DNA of 8,569 nucleotides, taken from positions 1-8,569 of the forward strand of contig QMOC01000075.1 of the NCBI GenBank assembly GCA_003648085.1, in the 5' to 3' direction. Source of the stretch: Chloroflexota bacterium (GTDB taxonomy: Bacteria; Chloroflexota; Anaerolineae; B4-G1). The notes under the pieces are model-generated. The model saw only the letters and a list, made by a program, of their open reading frames with translations. It was not told where the DNA came from and made no database searches. Below are positions 1-6,194 of the stretch, piece by piece (position 1 is the stretch's first letter; the number at the start of each line of letters is the position of its first letter). Both the position numbers and the translations under genes were made by a program.

Positions 1-70
1 GCGGAGCACATGCTGCCATCAGCATGGCTACAGACGTCACAAGCAACCCTACCGTTATTAACTTCTTCAT
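1..70 (-). CDS. Lipoprotein, probable CUT1 sugar-binding protein (N-terminus only)
   Basis: Only the first 23 codons lie in the window; the gene runs off the left edge. They encode a classic lipoprotein signal peptide: Met-Lys-Lys, a hydrophobic core (residues 4-18), then Met-Ala-Ala-Cys with the candidate lipidated cysteine at residue 21. The start is fixed by a strong AGGAGG ribosome binding site ending 6 nt upstream. The gene follows two CUT1 permease genes on the same strand, so by context it is the extracellular solute-binding protein that captures the sugar and delivers it to the permeases, anchored by lipid to the outer face of the membrane. The substrate-binding domain itself is outside the window, so the family assignment rests on the signal peptide and position. 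A different lipoprotein is possible but less likely. Confidence 0.72.
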   Translation of the reverse strand, partial: MKKLITVGLLVTSVAMLMAACAP

Positions 71-76
71 CTGACT

Positions 77-82
77 CCTCCT
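77..82 (-). promoter_or_regulatory. Ribosome binding site of the lipoprotein gene
   Basis: AGGAGG on the minus strand, 6 nt before the ATG at 70. It decides the start of the truncated lipoprotein gene. Confidence 0.8.
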
Positions 83-89
83 AGAGTAG

Positions 90-134
90 TTAATTGGTAA
101 CCGAATACGAGTGGGCTTTATATTCTACTTCCAT
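90..134 (-). CDS. Candidate 14-codon leader ORF between permease and lipoprotein
   Basis: A short ORF (ATG at 134, TAA at 92-90) lies in the 105-nt gap between the MalG-type permease and the lipoprotein gene. A full AAAGGAGGT Shine-Dalgarno sequence sits upstream at 148-156, although its 13-nt distance to the ATG is longer than usual. The predicted peptide is MEVEYKAHSYSVTN and matches nothing I recognise. In-frame starts further upstream (GTG overlapping the Shine-Dalgarno, or an ATG just before it) would lengthen it slightly. It could be a leader peptide setting translation of the binding-protein gene. Alternatively the Shine-Dalgarno may be a ribosome standby site or a relic. Low confidence as a real gene. 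Confidence 0.25.
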   Translation of the reverse strand: MEVEYKAHSYSVTN

Positions 135-147
135 ATGCTTATGTACC

Positions 148-156
148 ACCTCCTTT
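148..156 (-). promoter_or_regulatory. Orphan full-length Shine-Dalgarno sequence
   Basis: AAAGGAGGT on the minus strand, an extended anti-16S complement, about 78 nt upstream of the lipoprotein start and 20 nt after the permease stop. No normally spaced start codon follows; the nearest is the ATG at 134, 13 nt away. Confidence 0.45.
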
Positions 157-175
157 CCTCCCATCACTGCCGCGC

Positions 176-1033
176 TTAGCCCTCCTTCAGTCCGGTCAAA
201 GCGATACCCCGCACAAAATACTTCTGGGCGGCGACGAAGACGATGATGATGGGGATCAAAGCCACTGTTGAGGCAGCCATCAGGTAGGGCCAATTGGTCT
301 CGTAGAGGCCGTGGAAACTGGCGAGCCCCACACTGAGAGGCTTCAGATGCTCGGAGTTGATGACAATGAGGGGCCAGGTGAAATCATTCCAGGCACCCCT
401 GAAGGAGAAGATGGCCAGAGTGGCCAGGGCCGGCCCAGCCAGCGGCAGGATAATGTTCCAGTAGATTCTGAAATAGGAGGCTCCATCAAGAATGGCAGCC
501 TCCTCCAGACTCTCCGGCAAGGTCATGAAGAACTGTCGCAGCAGGAAGACACCATAGGCATTGAAAATTCCGGGCAGGATCACCGCAGTGAGGGTGTCTA
601 TTAATTCCAGTTTCCTCATCAGGATGAATTTGGGAATGAGAGTGACCTCACCCGGCACCATCAAAGTAGCCAGATATAGGGTGAAGATGACATCGCGGCC
701 GGGGAAACGCAAACGGGCGAAGGTGAAGCCGGCCAGTGAAGCGATGAACATGTACAAAACCGTCTGGACAACGGTGATGAAGAGGCTGTTAAGGAACCAG
801 CGACCATAAGGGACTACCTTGAATATCTCTATGTAGTTTTGCCATTGGGCTACGTCCGGGATGAACGTGGGCGGGATACGGAACACTTCAAGATTTGTCT
901 TCAGGGAACTGGACAGCATCCACACGAAGGGCACTACCATCGTGATGGCTCCGCCCAGCAGGATGATGTGGCTAATAATGCGGCCCATAGCCTGCGATAC
1001 TCGTTGATTCGGACCTCTCGCTTTCGTCGGCAT
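176..1033 (-). CDS. CUT1 ABC sugar transporter permease, MalG/UgpE type
   Basis: Second inner-membrane permease of a CUT1 carbohydrate importer, 285 residues, typical for MalG/UgpE proteins. The N-terminal membrane segment is at about residues 20-42, followed by the periplasmic/extracellular loop with the common PPTFIPD and NY elements (residues 54-67). The cytoplasmic EAA loop that docks the ATPase is clear: EEAAILDGAS at residues 177-186, with the conserved Gly184 and the downstream LPL around 196-198. The C-terminus has the family's WPYLMA stretch (248-253) and ends in FVRGIALTGLKEG-like sequence (273-285). The ATG at 1033 is preceded by AAGGAGAG at close spacing. The gene lies 22 nt downstream of the partner permease, so the two are co-transcribed. 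No ATPase gene is seen, consistent with use of a shared MsmK/UgpC-type ATPase. The substrate cannot be read from the permease. Confidence 0.93.
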   Translation of the reverse strand: MPTKARGPNQRVSQAMGRIISHIILLGGAITMVVPFVWMLSSSLKTNLEVFRIPPTFIPDVAQWQNYIEIFKVVPYGRWFLNSLFITVVQTVLYMFIASLAGFTFARLRFPGRDVIFTLYLATLMVPGEVTLIPKFILMRKLELIDTLTAVILPGIFNAYGVFLLRQFFMTLPESLEEAAILDGASYFRIYWNIILPLAGPALATLAIFSFRGAWNDFTWPLIVINSEHLKPLSVGLASFHGLYETNWPYLMAASTVALIPIIIVFVAAQKYFVRGIALTGLKEG

Positions 1034-1055
1034 GACACTCTCCTTATGTACCGGC

Positions 1056-1997
1056 CTACGTATAATGCACCCACCGCTTCTGCAGTTGCGTCTGGATTAT
1101 GGTAAAAGTGAAGACAACGATGAAGAACGCGATGGCCAGCACGTCGGCGTAGCCGATATCGAAATACTTGAAGGCAGTGTTATAGAGGTAGTATATGATG
1201 GTAGTTGTCGCCTGCCCCGGTCCCCCCTCGGTCATAATGTAAATCTGGGCAAACACGCCAAACGACCCGATGAAGGTCATGACTACCACGAAGTAGATAG
1301 TTGGGGTAAGTAGGGGGAGGGTGACGTGGCGAAACTGTTGCCACCAGTTGGCCCCATCTATAGCGGCGGCCTCGTAGTAGATGCGAGGGATGCCCTGCAG
1401 ACCAGCCAGCAAGATAAGCATATTGTATCCCGCCCCCTTCCACCAACTGGTGAAGATCTGGGCCGGCATAGCCCAGTTAGGGTCGCTAAGCCAAGCGGGG
1501 CCCTTGATTCCGATCAGGCCCAATGTCCAGTTGACCAGACCATACTGAGGGCTGTAGAGCCATTTCCAGACCAGGGCAATGGCCGTCCACATGGTGATGG
1601 TGGGTAGGTAATAGAGGGTTCGATAGAGGGTGGTGAACCTCAGTTTCTGATTAAGCAACACAGCCAGGAAAAGGGAGATGATGATGCCAGGCATCACCCC
1701 GGCCACGTAATAGAAAGTGTTCTTAAGGGCGTTCCAGAAGTACTTGTCATCCAGCAAACGCTGGAAGTTGCTCAGGCCGGCCCACTCCGGGGATGAGAGT
1801 AGCGTCCATTTCAGGAAACCCAACCCGAAGGCGGCAATGATTGGCAGTACCCAGAAGACGAGCAACCCCAGCAGGCTCAGCGAGAGAAAAGCGTAGGCCC
1901 ACAAGGCTCGCCTTTTCTCAATCCCCCCGCCACGGATGAGCCATTTCAATCTTTGTGAGGCCGACAACTTGTGTCGCACGGACAGCGTTCTCTCCAT
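1056..1997 (-). CDS. CUT1 ABC sugar transporter permease, MalF/UgpA type
   Basis: First permease of the importer, 313 residues, the usual size for the short UgpA-like members that lack MalF's large extra loop. A positively charged cytoplasmic N-terminus (residues 1-32) leads into a membrane helix at about 33-60. Further hydrophobic segments lie around 98-116, 130-147, 188-204, 232-255 and 283-301. The EAA loop is at 209-230: EAAAIDGANWWQ, then LPLLTP. The motif TEGGP (256-260), common in this subfamily before the last helices, is present. The ATG at 1997 has a strong AGGAGG five bases upstream. The gene follows the LacI gene by 70 nt and precedes the MalG-type permease by 22 nt, so it belongs to the regulator-transporter operon. 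It pairs with the MalG-type protein to form the translocation pore. Confidence 0.93.
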   Translation of the reverse strand: MERTLSVRHKLSASQRLKWLIRGGGIEKRRALWAYAFLSLSLLGLLVFWVLPIIAAFGLGFLKWTLLSSPEWAGLSNFQRLLDDKYFWNALKNTFYYVAGVMPGIIISLFLAVLLNQKLRFTTLYRTLYYLPTITMWTAIALVWKWLYSPQYGLVNWTLGLIGIKGPAWLSDPNWAMPAQIFTSWWKGAGYNMLILLAGLQGIPRIYYEAAAIDGANWWQQFRHVTLPLLTPTIYFVVVMTFIGSFGVFAQIYIMTEGGPGQATTTIIYYLYNTAFKYFDIGYADVLAIAFFIVVFTFTIIQTQLQKRWVHYT

Positions 1998-2032
1998 AAT
2001 TACCTCCTATAAAGGCGACCAGAACTTGCAGC

Positions 2033-2060
2033 AGTGACGACTTCGGTTGTTCCAAGCGAG
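2033..2060. repeat. Degenerate copy of the dispersed repeat seen at 7318-7345
   Basis: These 28 bases, in the 70-nt gap between the LacI stop and the next permease, match 7318-7345 at 24 of 28 positions with no gap (core AGT.ACGACTTC.GT.GTTC.AAGCGAG). Only one arm of the hairpin present at 7314-7373 is retained here. A chance match of this length between two intergenic gaps is unlikely, so I read it as a decayed member of a dispersed intergenic repeat family. Confidence 0.6.
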
Positions 2061-2067
2061 TCTCTCA

Positions 2068-3096
2068 TCAGGATGAGCAGCGGCGAGCACCACAAGACTC
2101 GCGAACGACGAGAGTAGGCGGCAGGACAACCTGCCTCTCCTCGGGCTCCTCTCCTTCGATAATCTGAATGAGCATGCGGCACAACCGGGTGCCGATCTCG
2201 TACATAGGCTGACGGATGGTGGTCAGAGGCGGCCGGCAGTAAGCGGCCGAGGGGATGTCATCAAAGCCAATCACACCGACGTCCCGACCGACGACCAGTC
2301 CCTGTTCCTGAGCGGCGTTCATGGCCCCCAGGGCCAGTTCGTCGCTGCAGGCGAGCACGGCATCAGGCGGTTCGTCGAGGGCCAGGAAGCCGGCCATAGC
2401 CTGATGCCCGGCCTCCTCCGTGGTGTGCATGTTCGCCACCAGCCTCGGGTCATAGGGCAGCCCATTTCGCTCCAGTGCCCTCCGATAGCCGGCCAGACGG
2501 TCGTCGGCGCAGATCAATTCGGCGGATAGGCCGATGAAAGCGATGCGCCGCCATCCCAGGTCAATAAGATGCTGCACAGCCTCGTCCGTACCCTGGGCGC
2601 CGTCCACGTCAATGTAGGGGAAGTCCTCATCGGGTTCAGGCCGGCCCAGAACCACAAAGGGAAATCCTTCCGCACTCAGATAGGCAATGCGGGCATCGTT
2701 GTGCCGGACGCCGGTGAGGATAACCCCGGCCACGCGCCGTCCCCCGACCAGGCGCTCATAGATGCTCTGCTCCAACGCCCTGTCGGTGCAGGTAGAGAGC
2801 AACAGGTCGAAGCCGTGCCTGGCGCACTCCTCGCCGACACTGGTGAGCAGGTCAACGAAGTAGGGGTGGGTGAGGTGACGTTCGATAGTGGTGAAGACGA
2901 GGCCTATCGTGTTGGTGCGCTGTCGTCGCAGGTTCTGGGCCATGACGTTGGGCTGGTAGCCCAGTTGTTCAATGGCCCACAACACCTTGGCGCGCGTCTC
3001 TTCGGAGACCGGGCGCGGCCCGTTGTTGATCACGTAGGAGACGGTGGCCGGGGAAACACCAGCCAGGCGAGCCACATCATCGCGGGTGACAGCCAT
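2068..3096 (-). CDS. LacI-family transcriptional repressor
   Basis: Sugar-responsive repressor of 342 residues, the standard LacI/GalR length. The N-terminal helix-turn-helix is at residues 4-25 (DDVARLAGVSPATVSYVINN). The hinge helix region follows (PNVMAQNLRR at 49-58), with Leu57 at the place of the minor-groove-inserting leucine. The periplasmic-binding-protein-like effector domain runs from about 63 to the end. It shows the usual landmarks: HPYF (77-80), DDRLAGYRRAL (198-208), SDELALGAM (251-259) and the GVIGFDD block (274-280), followed by PPLTTIRQP (289-297). Tyr21 occupies a recognition-helix position that is often Arg. The ATG at 3096 follows an AAGGAG site. The gene is first in an operon with two CUT1 permeases and a lipoprotein, and lies behind a strong promoter overlapped by a palindrome, so it probably represses itself and the transporter. 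The effector is likely the transported sugar or a breakdown product; its identity is not visible. Confidence 0.95.
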   Translation of the reverse strand: MAVTRDDVARLAGVSPATVSYVINNGPRPVSEETRAKVLWAIEQLGYQPNVMAQNLRRQRTNTIGLVFTTIERHLTHPYFVDLLTSVGEECARHGFDLLLSTCTDRALEQSIYERLVGGRRVAGVILTGVRHNDARIAYLSAEGFPFVVLGRPEPDEDFPYIDVDGAQGTDEAVQHLIDLGWRRIAFIGLSAELICADDRLAGYRRALERNGLPYDPRLVANMHTTEEAGHQAMAGFLALDEPPDAVLACSDELALGAMNAAQEQGLVVGRDVGVIGFDDIPSAAYCRPPLTTIRQPMYEIGTRLCRMLIQIIEGEEPEERQVVLPPTLVVRESCGARRCSS

Positions 3097-3130
3097 TGGC
3101 GCTCCTTGACAGTGGGAGGGAATTGAAAAG

Positions 3131-3145
3131 GACTCTACACGAGTC
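3131..3145. promoter_or_regulatory. Candidate secondary operator, inverted repeat
   Basis: GACTC and GAGTC arms flank TACAC, giving an interrupted palindrome just downstream of the main operator, within the leader of the LacI transcript. It shares the octamer TCTACACG (3134-3141) with the main operator (3147-3154), 13 bp apart in direct orientation. It could be a weaker second repressor site or half-site. Confidence 0.4.
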
Positions 3146-3146
3146 G

Positions 3147-3160
3147 TCTACACGTGTAGA
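3147..3160. promoter_or_regulatory. Candidate LacI-family operator overlapping the promoter
   Basis: TCTACACGTGTAGA is a perfect 14-bp palindrome with a central CpG, the usual symmetry of LacI/GalR operators. It begins at the last base of the -10 box and spans the predicted transcription start near 3153, so bound repressor would block RNA polymerase. The LacI gene starts about 50 bp downstream, which points to autorepression. Confidence 0.78.
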
Positions 3161-3188
3161 TTATATCATAAAAAAAAGCGCTTGTCAA
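3160..3188 (-). promoter_or_regulatory. Consensus sigma-70 promoter of the LacI-transporter operon
   Basis: On the minus strand, TTGACA (3188-3183) and TATAAT (3165-3160) are separated by exactly 17 bp. Both boxes match the housekeeping sigma consensus perfectly, which is uncommon. The predicted start is near 3153, leaving a leader of about 57 nt before the LacI ATG. The spacer contains a run of eight T bases and the small palindrome AAGCGCTT (3176-3183), itself similar to a LacI-family core. The promoter begins only 27 bp after the stop of the GH13 gene. Confidence 0.85.
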
Positions 3189-3215
3189 GAACAAAATCGA
3201 GGGAGATCGCTATTT

Positions 3216-5012
3216 CTACCCCTTCGCCTTCAGCCACAGCACCTGGTACGGGCCGACGGTGAGTGTCAGACTATCCCTCTCATCCACCGAGTAGATCGTC
3301 CCCGAGATCACGTCCCGCAGCGCACCGGCGTGCCGCATGGACAGCGCCTTCAAGTCGGCCCGGAAAGGCTGCGTGGTGTCCGAGACGTTGTGGATGCAGA
3401 GCACCTTTTCGTCGCCGTCGGGGGAGGTGCGCACCAGCACGAACAGCGCCTCATTTCCAAAGAGCACCTCCTGCGCACCGTTGGGGTGAAAGGCCGGGTG
3501 CGCAGCGCGGGTGCGGATGAGGTGCAGGTAGGGGTAGAACACCCTGTGGCGCAGCGATGAGGGGTCCGCCAACTCCCGCTCCAGTTCCTCGCGCCGGAAC
3601 TTCTCCCGGTTGATGGTGCGATTGTGACCAGTCCGAGCCACCCCCTCGCGCCAACTCCGTGAGCCGAACAGACTGTGCACGTAGATGCCCGGCACCCCCG
3701 CCAGGCTGAGCATAATCGCCTGCGAGGCCAGAAAGCGGCGCACCTGCCAATCGAGTGGCTCAGGCCCGTTTGGGTCAGAGAGGGCGTCGAAGTAGGAGAT
3801 GTTCAGTTCGTAGACAGTCTGGCTGCCGTCGGGGTTGGCCTTGTAGGAGACGTAGCCGCCGTGGGCCAGCGTGCGCTCGACCAGGGCTTGCACCTCCGCC
3901 GGGCTGAGGATGCCCTCGGCCGGCCGCACCCCGATCCCGTCGTGAGAGGCCAGGAAATTGAAGAAGGTGGTGCTATCGGAGGGGGTGGAGAGGGTGGCGG
4001 CCCACTCGGAGAGATAGGCGGCTGTGCCGGAGTGGAAGGCGTGGAGCACCAGAGGGGGCAGGGAGAACTGGTAGACCATCTGGGCCTCGTCTGTGCCGTC
4101 GCCGAAGTAGGAGACGTTCTCCTCGTGCGGCACGTTCGTCTCGGTGATGATGATCACGTGGGGCGCGACGGCATCCAGGATAGCACGGAAGAGTTTCACC
4201 ACCCGATGCGTCTCCTCCAGGTGGATGCAGGTCGTGCCGATCTTCTTCCACAGGTAGGCGATGGCGTCCAGGCGGATGATCTCGGCCCCTTTCTCGACGT
4301 ACAACAGGAGAATCTCGATGATCTTCAGCAGCACGTCGGGATTGGCGTAGTTGAGGTCAATCTGGTCCGCACTGAAGGTAGTCCAGACGAGTTTCTCACC
4401 CTGCGCCGTCTGCACGCGGGTCAGGAGTGGCAGCGCCCTGGGGCGCACGACCTGCGAGAGGTCGGTTCCCTCTTCGACGACGATGAAGTAGTCGGCGAAC
4501 TCAGGGTTACCCCTGAGGAACTCCTGGAACCAGCGGCTTTGCGCCGAGATGTGATTGATGACGGCGTCGAACATAAGGCGGAAGTTGCGGCCCAGCCGCT
4601 CGACGTCCGCCCAGGTGCCAAAGTCGGGGTTGACGACGGTGTAGTCCACGACGGAGAAGCCGTCGTCGGAGGAGTAGGGGAAGAAAGGCAGGACGTGGAC
4701 GGTGGTGACGACGCCTTTGACGTCGTGCTCCAGCACCTCGGCCAGGGTCTGGAGCGGTGGCTTGCCCGGCTCGGTCACCTGGTCGCCGTAGGTGATGAGG
4801 ATGGCGTCGCGCTCGGTCAGCCGCTCCTGAGGAGGCGGGTGCTCTTTTGCCAACCGGGGGTTTCGCCGCCGGAACCGCGCCAGGATAGCGCGGAGCCGCT
4901 CCATCAAGGCTGGTGCCTGCTCCGCGCCGTACAGAAAGGTTAGATGGTCAAGGATGCGTTGTGCGATGGATTTAGACATGGTGAAGTTCGATGGATGGGA
5001 GACAAGTTGCAT
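3216..5012 (-). CDS. GH13_18 glycoside phosphorylase, glucosylglycerate phosphorylase-like (YcjM type)
   Basis: Retaining alpha-glycoside phosphorylase of 598 residues in the sucrose phosphorylase subfamily of GH13. It should cleave an alpha-glucoside with phosphate to give alpha-glucose 1-phosphate in the cytoplasm. The barrel begins near residue 70 (ILITYGDQ). SSDDGFSVVDY (114-124) and FDAVINHIS (148-156) are subfamily marks. By family motif the nucleophile is Asp249 (RLDA), the acid/base Glu291 (ETNVPHEEN) and the stabiliser Asp358 (ASHDGIG). The ETNVPHEENVSYFG block (291-304), HSLFGSR (446-452) and TGHNRTINRE (461-470) resemble YcjM-like glucosylglycerate phosphorylases more than true sucrose phosphorylases. 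A C-terminal beta domain follows about residue 510. The ATG at 5012 has GGAGAG just upstream, whereas the in-frame ATG 11 codons later has no ribosome binding site, so I keep the longer start. Substrate is uncertain: glucosylglycerate, glucosylglycerol, sucrose 6-phosphate or another alpha-glucoside. Neighbouring dehydrogenases and transporter recall the E. coli ycj cluster. Confidence 0.88.
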   Translation of the reverse strand: MQLVSHPSNFTMSKSIAQRILDHLTFLYGAEQAPALMERLRAILARFRRRNPRLAKEHPPPQERLTERDAILITYGDQVTEPGKPPLQTLAEVLEHDVKGVVTTVHVLPFFPYSSDDGFSVVDYTVVNPDFGTWADVERLGRNFRLMFDAVINHISAQSRWFQEFLRGNPEFADYFIVVEEGTDLSQVVRPRALPLLTRVQTAQGEKLVWTTFSADQIDLNYANPDVLLKIIEILLLYVEKGAEIIRLDAIAYLWKKIGTTCIHLEETHRVVKLFRAILDAVAPHVIIITETNVPHEENVSYFGDGTDEAQMVYQFSLPPLVLHAFHSGTAAYLSEWAATLSTPSDSTTFFNFLASHDGIGVRPAEGILSPAEVQALVERTLAHGGYVSYKANPDGSQTVYELNISYFDALSDPNGPEPLDWQVRRFLASQAIMLSLAGVPGIYVHSLFGSRSWREGVARTGHNRTINREKFRREELERELADPSSLRHRVFYPYLHLIRTRAAHPAFHPNGAQEVLFGNEALFVLVRTSPDGDEKVLCIHNVSDTTQPFRADLKALSMRHAGALRDVISGTIYSVDERDSLTLTVGPYQVLWLKAKG

Positions 5013-5016
5013 TGTG

Positions 5017-5022
5017 CTCTCC
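5017..5022 (-). promoter_or_regulatory. Ribosome binding site deciding the GH13 start
   Basis: GGAGAG on the minus strand, 4 nt before the ATG at 5012 (6 nt counting from GGAG). The alternative in-frame ATG at 4979 has no comparable site. Confidence 0.65.
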
Positions 5023-5087
5023 GATGGTCAAGGACGCGAATTGGCAAGATTCTCGGATCGTATCTTATCTACATTCTGGGGCAGTGC

Positions 5088-5114
5088 GTAGGGCAAATTG
5101 GCAATTTGCCCTAC
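5088..5114. repeat. Perfect palindrome, 13-bp arms
   Basis: GTAGGGCAAATTG (5088-5100) and its exact reverse complement (5102-5114) are separated by one base, in the 159-nt gap upstream of the GH13 gene. As RNA it would form a 12-bp stem with a 3-nt loop. An outer GGGG (5078-5081) and CCCC run (5116-5120) could extend the stem. No T-run follows on the minus strand, so it is a poor intrinsic terminator. It is more likely a REP-like or MITE-like element. The nonamer TCTCGGATC occurs on both sides (5051-5059 and 5138-5146) and could be a relic target duplication. Confidence 0.75.
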
Positions 5115-5171
5115 ATCCCCCAAGTATTGAGAGGATATCTCGGATCAACCTGCGAATCTGTTGAATCCTGC

Positions 5172-6194
5172 TCACCCGTGTTCTAGCGCGATGACTTTAC
5201 CACTAACCGAGGACTTGTAAGCCGCCAGCGCAATGGCCAGCGCCGCGCGGGCGTCCTCGCCGCTGATCGCCGGTTCCCGGTTATCCAGTACGGCCCTGGC
5301 AAACTCGTTCACCAGGCCATCCACATCTCGCCGCCACCAGTACTGTCTCTCAGCGCGGTCCGGCCCGTAGCACCAGTAGTCGTGGTAGGGGCTATCAATG
5401 AGAAATGCTTCTTTCGTTGTCAAAATCTCGAAACGCACATCGAGCCAGGTGGGGTAGGAGTCGGGGTTGGCCCAGCCGGCGCTCAGTGCCCCCACCACGC
5501 CATTCTCGAACTCGACGGTCATCATCCCGATGTCGTCAACCGGTAGGCCCTCATAGAGCACGTTACCGACGTGCGCATAGATCCTGACAGCCTCACTGCC
5601 GGCCAGCCAGCGCAGCGCGTCCACAGCATGGATGCCGATGTCGAGGAAGCCGCCGCCTCCGGCCTGTTCGGGGTCTATCAGCCAGCCGTAGTCGGTCGGG
5701 CCGGGGATCTTGGTCGGCAGTTTGCCGTACTTGATGGCAAAGACGGAGATCAGTTCCCCGGCCTCACCGCTCTCCAGCGCCTCTTTCACCTTCATCAGCG
5801 GTAACTGGAACCTGGGGTTGAAGGGCACCATCAGTTTGACGCCCGCCTCCCGCGCCAGGCGGATGATCTCGTCGGCCTCCTCCAGTGTCAGGGCGATGGG
5901 CTTGTCGCAGAGGACATGTTTGCCGTGGGCTGCGGCCTCAGCGACCACCTCCAGGTGGCGGGTGGGCTCGGTGCCCACGTACACCCCCGTCAGGTCGTCC
6001 CGCGCCAGCAATTGCCGGTAGTCGGTGTGGTAGGGGACGCCGTACCGTTTGGCTTCCTCCGCCGCGAGGTCGGCGTTGACCCCCAGGCCGGCAATGCCTA
6101 CCAGGTCGGCCCAAGGGCAGGCGGCGATGGCGGCAGCGTATTTTGGTGCGTGTGGATGGGCGTAACTAATAATGCCAAGGTTGATTCTCTCCAT
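5172..6194 (-). CDS. Gfo/Idh/MocA-family oxidoreductase with atypical nucleotide-binding loop
   Basis: NAD(P)-dependent sugar or polyol dehydrogenase of 340 residues, normal for the family. Cofactor-domain marks include CDKP (96-99, where EKP is usual; Lys98 is the expected catalytic lysine) after GKHVL. The substrate domain has GGGGFLDIGIHAVDALRW (179-196), with Asp185 and His189 at the canonical catalytic places. The odd part is the N-terminus: the Rossmann loop, normally GxGxxG, reads GIISYAHPHA (7-16), so two glycines are missing. The rest of the fold is intact, so this looks like a divergent subfamily and not a decayed gene. The ATG at 6194 shares its A with the upstream gene's TGA, and a GGGGG run lies 7 nt upstream; a GTG at 6197 is the alternative start. 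Its C-terminal block (REPAIS, DARAAL) resembles its neighbour's, suggesting an old duplication. It may act in tandem with that neighbour, as YcjQ/YcjS do. Confidence 0.9.
   Translation of the reverse strand: MERINLGIISYAHPHAPKYAAAIAACPWADLVGIAGLGVNADLAAEEAKRYGVPYHTDYRQLLARDDLTGVYVGTEPTRHLEVVAEAAAHGKHVLCDKPIALTLEEADEIIRLAREAGVKLMVPFNPRFQLPLMKVKEALESGEAGELISVFAIKYGKLPTKIPGPTDYGWLIDPEQAGGGGFLDIGIHAVDALRWLAGSEAVRIYAHVGNVLYEGLPVDDIGMMTVEFENGVVGALSAGWANPDSYPTWLDVRFEILTTKEAFLIDSPYHDYWCYGPDRAERQYWWRRDVDGLVNEFARAVLDNREPAISGEDARAALAIALAAYKSSVSGKVIALEHG

Noticed and set aside
3170..3184. AAGCGCTT plus eight Ts as an intrinsic terminator of the GH13 gene
   Set aside because: The palindrome has no loop and only four base pairs per arm, too weak for a terminator hairpin. 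The segment is better explained as the promoter spacer.
3675..4943. Long plus-strand ORF (422 codons) opposite the GH13 gene
   Set aside because: The minus strand encodes a well-conserved GH13_18 enzyme with all catalytic motifs. The opposite frame has low-complexity Val/Gly/Asp-rich sequence, no family resemblance and no ribosome binding site; it is a by-product of GC-rich codon use.
5088..5114. Intrinsic terminator for the dehydrogenase pair
   Set aside because: The hairpin is strong but no T-run follows it on the minus strand, so I list it as a palindromic repeat only.
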